This document shows positions 8,936 through 14,644 of a DNA stretch of 29,474 bases, piece after piece. The stretch comes from a virus. Position 1 is the stretch's first letter. The number at the start of each line of letters is the position of its first letter. The position numbers were made by a program, and so were the translations under genes. Below the pieces are notes generated by a model. The model saw only the letters and a list, made by a program, of their open reading frames with translations, did no database searches and was not told the origin of the DNA. The stretch is taken from IMG/VR virus record IMGVR_UViG_3300035071_000003, positions 1 through 29,474 of that record; one strand, 5' to 3'.

Positions 8936-9153
8936 CAGGCTTGTCGCCGCGCATCATCGCGCCGTGGCTGATCATCATCGCCGCATGCGCGCTCGCCGTG
9001 TGGATCTGGCTCGAGATGATCTGCGAGAGGGACAGGCCATGGGGGTTCGGCGACCGGCCGCGGCGCCCCGCGTCGCCCGAGAGCCAAGTTGCGGGGCTCA
9101 TCGTGTTTCTCACGATCATTCTCGCGGCGAAAGACCTTGGCGGTTGGGGATAG
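8932..9153 (+). CDS. Two-helix small membrane protein, holin candidate
   Basis: ATG 8932 overlaps the previous stop (ATGA), giving 73 residues. Two hydrophobic segments are visible: about residues 8-29 (IIAPWLIIIAACALAVWIWL) and about 52-67 (VAGLIVFLTIILAA), with a charged, Arg/Pro-rich link. Small size, two membrane helices and position directly after the lytic enzymes fit a holin, which would form the membrane lesion that releases or activates the endolysin. No family motif was recognised, so holin is an inference from size, topology and neighbourhood. Another possibility is a simple membrane accessory protein. Confidence 0.5.
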   Translation: MTGLSPRIIAPWLIIIAACALAVWIWLEMICERDRPWGFGDRPRRPASPESQVAGLIVFLTIILAAKDLGGWG

Positions 9154-9242
9154 CCGACCCCGAGGGCTGCATATTCGCGGTCGCGGCGACGCTGCTTGCG
9201 ACCATGCTTTTCGGCGCTGCGATCGTCGCGGTGCTGTTTTGA
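9144..9242 (+). CDS. Possible 32-residue single-helix membrane peptide
   Basis: A TTG at 9144 inside the end of the preceding gene opens a 32-codon frame. It is mostly one hydrophobic helix (CIFAVAATLLATMLFGAAIV). The same frame is open further upstream to ATG 8964, but that part reads as a shadow of the neighbouring gene. The overlap with a membrane protein gene is reminiscent of paired small lysis proteins. There is no clear ribosome site and the call is weak. Confidence 0.25.
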   Translation: MGIADPEGCIFAVAATLLATMLFGAAIVAVLF

Positions 9243-9281
9243 CGCGCGCCCGGCGCTCTTCGGGCAATAGGAGAAAATCTC

Positions 9282-9770
9282 ATGTTGAAAAAGCTCGCCG
9301 TCGCGGCGGGGGCGATTGCGTTCGTCGCGGTCTGCCTCCTCGCGCCGATCGCCTATGCTGCCGCCGCTGTGGCCACGCCTTCGGACGCTCCCGCCTCAAC
9401 GCATGTCATCGTTCCGTGGGGTGAATGGGTTGCCGGCTGGATCGGCTCGATCACCGTCGACGGCGTTATCGGCTGGGCGACTTGGCTCGCTACGCGCCTC
9501 GGCGTCCCGTGGGTCAAAAACATCCTGATCAACGACGCGGTCGAGCGCGCGATTGGATCTGGCATCGCGACCGTTAAGGGCGCCGTTGGAACCGAAACGC
9601 TCGATGTGAAGGTCGCCAATGACGTCGCGGCGGCGGCGCTCTCCTACCTCGTCAGCCATGAGCCGGTCATCGCCAAATGGCTCGGCGACACGATCGGCCC
9701 GCGCATCCTGGCGCAGCTCGGCGCAATGCGTCTCGCGCCCGCCGAAGCGCTCGCGCCGCCAGCGGCCTGA
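9282..9770 (+). CDS. Membrane-anchored or exported protein, unknown
   Basis: AGGAGA sits eight bases before ATG 9282; 162 residues. The N-terminus (MLKKLAVAAGAIAFVAVCLL then APIAYAAA) is a signal peptide or N-terminal anchor. The remainder is predicted to be amphipathic helices with aromatic patches (PWGEWVAGWIG, GWATWLATRLGVPWV) and ends in an Ala/Pro-rich tail. No domain was recognised. The gene lies between the holin candidate and the Acb2-like gene, in a run of small exported proteins at the end of the late operon, so envelope remodelling or superinfection exclusion is possible but not shown. Confidence 0.6.
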   Translation: MLKKLAVAAGAIAFVAVCLLAPIAYAAAAVATPSDAPASTHVIVPWGEWVAGWIGSITVDGVIGWATWLATRLGVPWVKNILINDAVERAIGSGIATVKGAVGTETLDVKVANDVAAAALSYLVSHEPVIAKWLGDTIGPRILAQLGAMRLAPAEALAPPAA

Positions 9771-9847
9771 TCTCGCGCGGCGCGCTCAGTCCTCGCCTGT
9801 CCGCGCGCGGCGGTTCCGCGCAATCCAAAAAATAAGGATGAGCCAAA

Positions 9848-10075
9848 ATGGCATCTGTCGAAAGCACGTCTGACGAACGGACCATCAATAATACGATGCG
9901 CCATCAATATCGTGTCCTGAGCGACGCGGAAAAAGCGAACATGCAGAAGATCAAGGACATGGGCCTTGATTTCCATGAGTTCGTTTCGGGGCTGGGTGAC
10001 AGCCGCGAGCTCTCTGTCGCGAAAACCAAGATCGAAGAAGCGGTCATGTGGGCCGTTAAGCACATTACCGCCTGA
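9848..10075 (+). CDS. Acb2-like cyclic-nucleotide sponge (candidate anti-CBASS)
   Basis: A protein of 75 residues with an AAGGAT site upstream. The sequence QYRVLSDAEKANMQKIKDMG followed by SRELSVAKTKIEEAVMWAVK is, from memory, the pattern of the phage Acb2 (Vs.4-like) family, now grouped under the Acb2/Tad1 hairpin-domain name. Acb2 proteins form hexamers that bind cyclic dinucleotides and trinucleotides and so starve CBASS effectors. The two ligand residues known from PaMx33 Acb2, Tyr11 and Lys26, have equivalents here in Tyr21 and Lys36 with the same spacing of 15, and the helical C-terminal TKIEEAxMW motif is intact. The gene sits among small late genes, a common place for anti-defence genes. 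No search could be run; residues and spacing are what I rely on. Confidence 0.65.
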   Translation: MASVESTSDERTINNTMRHQYRVLSDAEKANMQKIKDMGLDFHEFVSGLGDSRELSVAKTKIEEAVMWAVKHITA

Positions 10076-10133
10076 CCTCTCACGCGCGGCGCTCTCGTGA
10101 GCGCTGCGCAGCCATCTCTCGCGCGAGGTCCGC

Positions 10134-10445
10134 ATGGACGCGAACACTGAAAAGATGCTGCTCAACACGGCCCTGAAGGTCGCTTACGACGCGACGGGGT
10201 TGATCCCCGGCCTCGCAGAGATCCATTCCGCGCTGGCCATTGCGAATGATGTCGCCCCCGCCGTCGAGGCGGCCGTCGAGTATTTCAGCAGCGACGAAGG
10301 ACAGCGCGCCGTCGCGCATCTGCGCGCGATCTTCGAAGCCTTCCCGCACGCGGAAGGCGCCAAGCCCGTTTACAGCAAGCCTCACTACCCCGGACATCAT
10401 CTCGAATGGGATGCGCTGCGCGGGTATGTCTGGGCAAAAGACTAA
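10134..10445 (+). CDS. Hypothetical phage protein, unknown
   Basis: A protein of 103 residues, predicted helical in the first ~70 (DANTEKMLLNTALKVAYDAT, then ALAIANDVAPAVEAAVEYF), followed by a Pro/His-rich end (KPHYPGHHLEWDALRGYVW). There is no signal peptide and no recognised domain. GAGG is present about nine bases before the start. A small inverted repeat with CTCACG and CGTGAG arms lies between the Acb2-like gene and this one. The next gene starts 10 bases after its stop with its own AAGGAG, consistent with one operon. Function cannot be inferred beyond membership of the accessory end of the late transcript. Confidence 0.5.
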   Translation: MDANTEKMLLNTALKVAYDATGLIPGLAEIHSALAIANDVAPAVEAAVEYFSSDEGQRAVAHLRAIFEAFPHAEGAKPVYSKPHYPGHHLEWDALRGYVWAKD

Positions 10446-10455
10446 GGAGCGATCA

Positions 10456-10914
10456 ATGCTTTTTCGCCGTCTTCTTCTCGCCGCCGCATCCTTGGCGCTC
10501 GCTGGCCCGCTCGCCGGATGCGCCCTCAACCCCGATGGCTCCATCGACTGGGGCGGATCGTTTACGCAGGCGTCGTCGCGCATCAACGCGGCAAACATCG
10601 CCGTCGCCAAATACGCGCCGATCGTCGGCAAGGATTTGCTCATGGTCGGCAATATCCTCGTGCAGGCCGAATGCTCCCCGGCCATGGGGCTCGCCTCCCA
10701 GACCGCGAGCAATATCCTCAAAATCACAGCGCCGTCGTCGAGCTCGGCCGCGCAGGTCCAGGATATCCTCGCGACCAATCAGGCCGTCGCCGCGCAGCTT
10801 TGCCCCCTCGTGAGCGCCATTCAGGCGTCGGTCGGCTCCGTCCCGACTGGCGCGCCGTCGCAGACCATTCCGGCGCCGGCGACAGCGGCAACGGTCGCGG
10901 TCGCCGCGCAGTAA
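10456..10914 (+). CDS. Phage-encoded lipoprotein, unknown function
   Basis: AAGGAG lies before ATG 10456; 152 residues. The N-terminus has a lipoprotein signal peptide with a clear lipobox LAGC, Cys22 being the expected lipidated residue. The mature protein is Ala/Ser-rich with two further cysteines and a low-complexity Pro/Ala/Thr/Val tail. The frame is open upstream to 10240, but that part overlaps the previous gene. Lipoproteins at this position can be outer-membrane spanin subunits or superinfection-exclusion proteins; neither is shown by the sequence. Acylation and outer-membrane sorting are inferred from the lipobox. Confidence 0.6.
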   Translation: MLFRRLLLAAASLALAGPLAGCALNPDGSIDWGGSFTQASSRINAANIAVAKYAPIVGKDLLMVGNILVQAECSPAMGLASQTASNILKITAPSSSSAAQVQDILATNQAVAAQLCPLVSAIQASVGSVPTGAPSQTIPAPATAATVAVAAQ

Positions 10915-10954
10915 TCCTGCGCGAATCGATGGAACGGGCTGGGGAACCGACAAA

Positions 10955-11224
10955 ATGCCGGAACTGACAAAGGAAGACGTCAAGCAGGTTGTCCGCGACG
11001 CCGTGCGCGAGGCGATGGCTGAAAAGTTCGAGCTCACGCTGGGGATAAATTGCACAGACCCGGACGAGCGGGACGAGACGCGCGAGGATATGAAATTTCT
11101 GCGCGCCCTTCGGAAAGTGTCCCGGACCGGGGGGGAGAAAATATTTTGGGGGCTCGCCGGCCTGGTCGGGACTGGCATTGTCGCGCTCTTTTGGCCGGAG
11201 CTGTCCAAGCACTTCCCAAAGTAG
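10955..11224 (+). CDS. Small protein with C-terminal membrane helix, phage accessory
   Basis: A protein of 89 residues. The N-terminal part is a charged helix (KEDVKQVVRDAVREAMAEKF), then a DPDERDETREDMKFLRALRK stretch, and the last ~25 residues contain a hydrophobic helix (IFWGLAGLVGTGIVALFW). The topology resembles XhlA-type small membrane-associated phage proteins, but I do not claim that family. It is the last gene before a strong terminator, so it closes the late operon. A role in lysis timing or membrane association is possible. Confidence 0.55.
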   Translation: MPELTKEDVKQVVRDAVREAMAEKFELTLGINCTDPDERDETREDMKFLRALRKVSRTGGEKIFWGLAGLVGTGIVALFWPELSKHFPK

Positions 11225-11252
11225 CCCAGCCGCATCCGCGTATCGCGGCTTT

Positions 11253-11290
11253 GCCCCCAGGAGCGGCTTCTGCCGGCCTGGGGGCTTTTT
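11253..11290 (+). terminator. Rho-independent terminator of the + strand late operon
   Basis: GCCCCCAGG pairs perfectly with CCTGGGGGC around a 15-nt loop and is followed by TTTTTG. It lies 28 bases after the last + strand gene and separates the phage late operon from the leftward island. Confidence 0.85.
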
Positions 11291-11354
11291 GTCGTTTCTG
11301 GGATCCGCCCCGTCCGCTAACTTCGCGAACCATAGGCTTTCTGCGGGTTTTCAA

Positions 11355-11606
11355 TTATGTCCCTAAAACACGGCTGCGCATCGCTGCCGCGAATGTCGAG
11401 GGCTTAGCCCCGGTCGCCAGCATCAATTCGACGGCGACGGCCGCCGGACCGCTCGGGCCGCGCTCCTCCCAATCCAGTATGCTTTGGCCTGGATCGCGGC
11501 CGCGCAGGCCAAGCAATCGCCCGAGCTCGGCGGCGTGCAATGGGCGCCCCAGGCCCCATATCTCGCCGAGCGTGCGGCGTGCGGCGCGAAGCTCTTCGCC
11601 GGTCAT
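11355..11606 (-). CDS. Small HTH (XRE-like) regulator
   Basis: A protein of 83 residues with GGAG about ten bases upstream of the ATG. TGEELRAARRTLGEIWG, HAAELGRLLGLRGRDPGQSI and WEERGPSGPAAVAVELML read as a divergent Cro/C1-type helix-turn-helix with the usual W-E-x-G-x-x-x-P segment after the recognition helix. It probably binds DNA near its own promoter or the accessory genes to the right. Two 22-bp near-identical repeats upstream of it (11676-11697 and 11741-11762) could be its operators, an alternative to the CRISPR-like reading given separately. The function as a regulator is a family inference. Confidence 0.6.
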   Translation of the reverse strand: MTGEELRAARRTLGEIWGLGRPLHAAELGRLLGLRGRDPGQSILDWEERGPSGPAAVAVELMLATGAKPSTFAAAMRSRVLGT

Positions 11607-11661
11607 TGACTCTCCTGCTCCTTTGTCGCATCGTGGCCATGTCGGCGCATGGGGCCGGCAT

Positions 11662-11760
11662 GTCGCGTCGCCCAGCCGGCGCGCTGGGTTGAAACAAGCC
11701 TTAGTTTAGACGTTAGTCTTGCAGCAGATGTCGCGCCGTTCCGGCGTGCTGGGTTGAAAC
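11662..11760 (+). CRISPR. CRISPR-like mini-array: two degenerate type I-C-like repeats, one 34-nt spacer
   Basis: Copy 1 (11662-11695, 34 nt) and copy 2 (11730-11760, 31 nt) both begin GTCGCG and both end GCTGGGTTGAAAC. They share a 22-nt 3' block that continues into AA and differs at one base. The gap between them is 34 nt, the usual type I-C spacer length. Type I-C repeats typically start GTCGC, end in TTGAAAC and are 31-33 nt, and both copies keep identical last 11 bases, the size of the I-C crRNA 5' handle. Copy 2 can form a CGCGCCG/CGGCGTG stem. A + strand terminator follows at 11800. No cas gene is near and no clear promoter is visible. Alternative: a pair of operators for the adjacent HTH gene. 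Confidence 0.4.
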
Positions 11761-11799
11761 AACAGTCATAACCCGTCTTGTGCGGTTGGATTTTGAGCG

Positions 11800-11835
11800 A
11801 GAGCCCGGCTTGACCGCCGGGCTCTTTGCACTTTA
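11800..11835 (+). terminator. Rightward intrinsic terminator after the CRISPR-like repeats
   Basis: AGAGCCCGGC and GCCGGGCTCT pair over 10 bp around a TTGACC loop, then TTGCACTTT. The T-rich side is only on the + strand, so it would end a rightward RNA carrying the two repeats, or protect the leftward genes from rightward reading. Confidence 0.7.
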
Positions 11836-12087
11836 GGCCGTCGGCGCGATCTCTCTCGCATGACCGCGCCGATAGTCCCACACAACCCCATTAGCGACCG
11901 CCTCCTCCTCAGCCAGACGCTTGCTGGCTCCTGCCAATCGCCAGTTGGCGTCAATCAACTCCGCGAGCTGGCGCGCCGTGAGCTTCTCGATGACGGATGC
12001 GGGGATGCTGTCGAGCATCCTCGCGAAGGCTTGCGGATGGGAGCCAATAGCGGCGATCTTGCGGGCGCGCTCAATCTTGATGGACAT
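11833..12087 (-). CDS. Small helical accessory protein, unknown
   Basis: The start chosen is ATG 12087 because GGAGG lies seven bases upstream; this gives 84 residues, and the longer open frame has no good site. The protein is predicted all-helical: MSIKIERARKIAAIGSHPQA, VIEKLTARQLAELIDANWRL, then a charged stretch and VVWDYRRGHAREIA. I know similar small proteins only as unannotated genes of rhizobial mobile elements. It is the second gene of a two-gene unit behind a regulated promoter at 12461-12488. Its size and its place next to HTH genes would fit an anti-defence or regulatory protein, but no function can be claimed. Confidence 0.55.
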   Translation of the reverse strand: MSIKIERARKIAAIGSHPQAFARMLDSIPASVIEKLTARQLAELIDANWRLAGASKRLAEEEAVANGVVWDYRRGHAREIAPTA

Positions 12088-12141
12088 GATAATCCTCCGA
12101 GGGTCGAGGCGCTCCGACTGCCGGAGCGCCAAGCGTGCGTC

Positions 12142-12411
12142 TCAGTCGCGCCAAAAGGCGGAGCGGCAGTAGATGGCGGCAAAAGCGCGGATGTTTGCGT
12201 AAAAATCACTGCTCATCGTGCCTTTGAGGCCGTCGATATTCCAGCCGGTCTTGACGTCGTAAAACACCTTGGCGTTGCGATCTCCTGCCTTGGCGCTGTC
12301 TTTTCCGGTGATGTTGACGTAGACGCGTCGGTCGTTCCAGATTTGCGCGCTATTGACGCAATCGAGCGCCTCGACTTCGGCCGCGATTTCGGAAAGGGTC
12401 TTGGCAGTCAT
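12142..12411 (-). CDS. Small alpha/beta accessory protein, unknown (anti-defence candidate by context)
   Basis: A protein of 89 residues with GGGAGA before the ATG. Visible features are an N-terminal helix (TLSEIAAEVEALD), then strands AQIWNDRRVYVNITG and AKVFYDVKTGWNI, and a C-terminal helix ending in AIYCRSAFWRD. No family was recognised. It is the first gene after a strong leftward promoter with paired TACGTA sites, followed by the 84-residue gene. Adjacency to HTH genes, small size and its own promoter are the traits used to guess anti-CRISPR loci, but that is guilt by association only; here one HTH gene lies upstream and another downstream. Confidence 0.5.
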   Translation of the reverse strand: MTAKTLSEIAAEVEALDCVNSAQIWNDRRVYVNITGKDSAKAGDRNAKVFYDVKTGWNIDGLKGTMSSDFYANIRAFAAIYCRSAFWRD

Positions 12412-12460
12412 CGGATCGTCTCCCGAGTGAGTGGGGCGCCGCCCCGTTGCTGATGAGGTT

Positions 12461-12488
12461 ATAATACGTATTTTTTACGTAGCGTCAA
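12461..12488 (-). promoter_or_regulatory. Leftward sigma70-type promoter with paired TACGTA sites
   Basis: On the minus strand TTGACG (12483-12488) and TATTAT (12461-12466) are 16 bp apart. Two TACGTA palindromes (12465-12470 and 12476-12481) lie one helical turn apart between them, an arrangement typical of a repressor operator. It would drive the 89- and 84-residue genes. Confidence 0.6.
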
Positions 12489-12566
12489 GTGGTGTCCCGG
12501 ATTTTAGTTTCTCGCCGCCGGGCGGGCGGTGCGGCGACCATCGATAGCGCGACCGCCGCCCACCCA

Positions 12567-12827
12567 TCATCCCATAATCATCCGCGCCAGCTCGAGGGCG
12601 GACCGTCTGACTGATGCCGGCGCCAGCATGGGGTCCATGCGTTCGACCGCGATATCCAGCGCCGCCCGCTCGGCCGCTTGAATATGGATCGCGCGAACCG
12701 TCGACCGGCCGCTTTCGAGATCATGATAGGCGCGGGTCGTCAGTCCGATTTTCTCCGCCATTTGCGCCTGCGTGAGGCCGAGCGACTTGCGGAGGGCAAT
12801 CATCTCTGAGGTTGAATTTTCGCTCAT
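12567..12827 (-). CDS. XRE-family transcriptional regulator
   Basis: A protein of 86 residues. A canonical Cro/C1 helix-turn-helix covers residues ~8-45 (MIALRKSLGLTQAQMAEKIG followed by LTTRAYHDLESGRSTVRAIH), with a C-terminal helical part (AAERAALDIAVERM ... ALELARMI). It should be a DNA-binding repressor or activator, small enough to act like a Cro or Aca protein. A near-consensus promoter with palindromic operators lies ~140-190 bp upstream, and a structured leader with a 22-residue peptide lies between, so it is probably autoregulated. It is transcribed toward the two small accessory genes, which have a second promoter after its stop. The SD near its start is weak (GTAGGCGACG), which suggests that its translation depends on the leader. 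Confidence 0.75.
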   Translation of the reverse strand: MSENSTSEMIALRKSLGLTQAQMAEKIGLTTRAYHDLESGRSTVRAIHIQAAERAALDIAVERMDPMLAPASVRRSALELARMIMG

Positions 12828-12847
12828 CGTCGCCTACTTTCTGGGAA

Positions 12848-12926
12848 CCAGAGAGGACTTGCGTCCTCCCTGGCCCCGTTGGTTTAGCGGGAGATGGAAA
12901 GGATCAGTTTCCATTTCCCCCAACGG
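12848..12926 (-). promoter_or_regulatory. Structured 5' leader of the XRE gene (two stem-loops)
   Basis: Just upstream of the XRE start, CCAG-a-GAGGAC pairs with GTCCTC-c-CTGG around TTGC (12848-12873). Next to it CCGTTGG (12876-12882) pairs with CCAACGG (12920-12926), enclosing a second stem ATGGAAA/TTTCCAT (12894-12914). The second structure overlaps the end of the leader peptide frame, so ribosome position could change which stems form. Confidence 0.5.
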
Positions 12927-12952
12927 AGTTCGATTTTGAGCGTCAAGCTCAT
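12884..12952 (-). CDS. 22-residue leader peptide upstream of the XRE gene
   Basis: GGAGAAAGAAG directly precedes ATG 12952, the best ribosome site in this region. The frame encodes MSLTLKIELRWGKWKLILSI then SR and stop. It is an alternating, amphipathic, basic and tryptophan-containing peptide. The position between a strong promoter and a weakly initiated regulator gene, with its coding sequence folded into stem-loops, fits a translated leader used for attenuation or coupling. It could also be a small stand-alone membrane-active peptide. I recognise no homolog. Confidence 0.45.
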   Translation of the reverse strand: MSLTLKIELRWGKWKLILSISR

Positions 12953-12966
12953 CTTCTTTCTCCGTC

Positions 12967-13035
12967 GTCAGGCGGTATTGCCTGACAGGGTTTTTATATG
13001 AAGAAACTTCTCACTCGTCAATGGCAGGTGAGAAG
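12967..13035 (-). promoter_or_regulatory. Leftward near-consensus promoter with two palindromic operators
   Basis: On the minus strand TTGACG (13016-13021) and TATAAA (12993-12998) are 17 bp apart. GTCAGGC-N6-GCCTGAC (12967-12986) covers the expected start point. AACTTCTCAC and GTGAGAAGTT arms (about 13006-13035) flank the -35. The latter inverted repeat followed by TTTTTTCATTTTT would also make a rightward terminator. This is a tightly regulated promoter for the leader peptide and XRE gene. Confidence 0.7.
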
Positions 13036-13039
13036 TTTT

Positions 13040-13260
13040 TTCATTTTTGATAGGGTCTTTTATCGGCGAAGAACGGTCCCGGAATTTTTGTCGAGGCAGG
13101 CCTCGGCGACCGCGCAGGGGTTATTATTTTCAGCTGAGCCGTTTTGTGGTTATGGTGTGGTTACGAAAACAGAACAACCTTAGTTTTCAAAAGCAACAGG
13201 CTCCGGCCAGGGGCACCAAGAAAAAGCCTAACATGCTGTTTTTACTGTGTTTAATCTCGC
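13040..13260. other. Intergenic stretch between regulatory island and integrase
   Basis: No convincing gene on either strand. It contains the left copy of the 15-bp att-like sequence and the 3' flank of the integrase gene. A CCCGCAC/GTGCGGG hairpin overlaps the integrase stop (13267-13290) but has no T-run on the integrase side. Confidence 0.4.
13204..13218 (+). repeat. Candidate attachment-site core, left copy
   Basis: CGGCCAGGGGCACCA, identical to 29262-29276. It looks like the 3' end of a tRNA gene (T-stem strand, acceptor CAGGGGC, discriminator A, CCA), a favourite target of tyrosine integrases, and lies 43 bp beyond the integrase stop. No tRNA body is attached. A 15-bp match can arise by chance in a 29-kb GC-rich window, so position is the main support. 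Confidence 0.4.
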
Positions 13261-14349
13261 CTAACTCCCGCACTTTTTTGGAGGTGCGGGAATAGATGTT
13301 CTCGTTTCGAGCTTCTCCATCGCCTGCCTCGCCAGCCGGATGCGGTCCGCCTCTTTCGTATAGACCTCCGCCATACGGCCGCTCTCCCATCCGAAGACGG
13401 CTTGCAGTTCGTGGACGCTGGCGCCGGCGTTGGCCAGTCGCGTCGCGCCGAGCTTGCGGAGACCATGCGCCGAGCCCGGAACCTTCGCGGCTTTGCAGGC
13501 GTCCTTAAACCAGTTGCCGAATGACTCTTTGGTCATCCCCTTCCCGGAAGGCGTCGAGACGAACGCCAAGCCTTTCGAGGGGGTCGCGGCGATGATCTCG
13601 GCGAGTTCCGTTCTAACAGGAATATGAACGACCGCGCCCGTCTTCTCGGTCCGCATGGTTATAACGTTTGATCGGACATGCTGGCGCCCAAGCTGCGAGG
13701 CGTCGCCGCGACGGAGGCCGGAATAGAGCAAGATCGCCAAGGCGAGGCGCTCGCGCGTTCCAATCGGCCACCGCGCTTCGAACTGTGCGACCTCCTCCTC
13801 TGTCCAGGCGTGAAAACCGGTCGTCTCTTGCGACAAGCTCCTAACGCCATCGCACGGGTTGGCGTCGACATGCTGCGCCTCGACGGCCCATTTGAAGAGG
13901 GCGCGCAGCGTCTTCAGATAGTCGTTGGCCGCGAAGGGCGTCTCCCTGCGACGGTCGCGGCCGTCGACGATATCGGCGCGCGTAATGGCCGCGAATGGCT
14001 CATCGCCCGCGCTTTCCAGAATCCGCTTGAAGATGTTCTCGCGGGCGCGGCGCGTCGCCATGGAAAGCTCTGTCCACGCCCCGCTATCCCGGTAGCGGTC
14101 GACCAACCAGCGCAGCGAGCCCGTCTTGACGCTTTGGCGCCTTGGCTTGGCGACCTCGCCGGCAAGCGCCGCGGCGTAGGCGTCCGCGAAGTCGGGCGCG
14201 CCGTAGTCAGGAAGCCGGATGCGCGGCCCCTGCCCTCGCCTAAAATACCAAACGCGGCGGCCGTGGCGCGTGATCTCGGAATGAACGAATGGCGGGCGCG
14301 GTCGCGGCATATCAGCCCCAGCGATCGGGTTGACGTTGCCGCGAATCAT
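13261..14349 (-). CDS. int: Tyrosine-type integrase
   Basis: A protein of 362 residues. The N-terminal part is an Arg-rich arm-type region (RPRPPFVHSEITRHGRRVWY). A SAM-like core-binding domain follows at about 75-175, and the catalytic domain from about 180. Catalytic residues visible are Arg in SGLRRGDA, Lys in TEKTGAVV, the HxxR box in AHGLRKLGATR, Trp in FGWESGRMAE and the tyrosine nucleophile in EVYTKEADRI. It catalyses site-specific strand exchange for integration and excision. ATG 14349 overlaps the stop of the upstream 65-residue gene (ATGA); an internal ATG at residue 14 is a possible alternative start. The gene runs toward the left att-like copy, the usual geometry of integrase next to its attachment site. 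Confidence 0.93.
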   Translation of the reverse strand: MIRGNVNPIAGADMPRPRPPFVHSEITRHGRRVWYFRRGQGPRIRLPDYGAPDFADAYAAALAGEVAKPRRQSVKTGSLRWLVDRYRDSGAWTELSMATRRARENIFKRILESAGDEPFAAITRADIVDGRDRRRETPFAANDYLKTLRALFKWAVEAQHVDANPCDGVRSLSQETTGFHAWTEEEVAQFEARWPIGTRERLALAILLYSGLRRGDASQLGRQHVRSNVITMRTEKTGAVVHIPVRTELAEIIAATPSKGLAFVSTPSGKGMTKESFGNWFKDACKAAKVPGSAHGLRKLGATRLANAGASVHELQAVFGWESGRMAEVYTKEADRIRLARQAMEKLETRTSIPAPPKKCGS

Positions 14350-14543
14350 AGGCGAATGCGAGGCTTAGGGGTAGAGTCCTTGCGCGCGGCGTCGTTATTG
14401 GGCGCCGGCGGCGCGGCGTAAGGCACAATGCGGATCGTGCCATCGGGTGCGACCTCGACGGCCATAGGCGCCGCTTCCTTCACCACGGCCCGAACGGCGC
14501 GGCGGATATCGGCTTCTGTGAAACGGGCGGCTCGCTTGCTCAT
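14346..14543 (-). CDS. Small integrase-coupled protein (possible excision/regulatory factor)
   Basis: A protein of 65 residues, stop overlapping the integrase start as ATGA. The first 25 residues form a basic helix region (MSKRAARFTEADIRRAVRAV), followed by a beta strand pair VEVAPDGTIRIVP and a Pro/Lys tail. Small proteins of this type commonly precede integrases in rhizobial elements. They are often unnamed; an excisionase-like or integrase-modulating role is inference from position. A GAGTC sequence, the GANTC target of CcrM methylation, lies just upstream of its start (about 14546-14550). Confidence 0.6.
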   Translation of the reverse strand: MSKRAARFTEADIRRAVRAVVKEAAPMAVEVAPDGTIRIVPYAAPPAPNNDAARKDSTPKPRIRL

Positions 14544-14595
14544 TTTGAGTCTATAGCGGCGGCGAGCAAGGTGCGGGTCGGAAAAACGCTGGCGG

Positions 14596-14625
14596 TATAA
14601 AAAAGCCCACCTGTGAGGGCGGGCT
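14596..14625 (-). terminator. Leftward intrinsic terminator
   Basis: On the minus strand AGCCC-gc-CCT pairs with AGG-t-GGGCT, followed by TTTTTATA. It ends the small-gene transcript coming from the right and insulates the integrase unit, which must then have its own start. Confidence 0.75.
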
Positions 14626-14644
14626 GTTTGTTGGTGATCAAAGA

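Noticed and set aside
13004-13052. Rightward terminator as the sole role of the AACTTCTCAC inverted repeat
   Set aside because: It would work as a terminator, but no rightward gene precedes it, and it frames the -35 box of a good leftward promoter, so an operator role is preferred.
13187-13390. 67-codon minus-strand frame at the integrase 3' end crossing the att-like core
   Set aside because: Overlaps the integrase gene in another frame, and composition is unlike a real protein.
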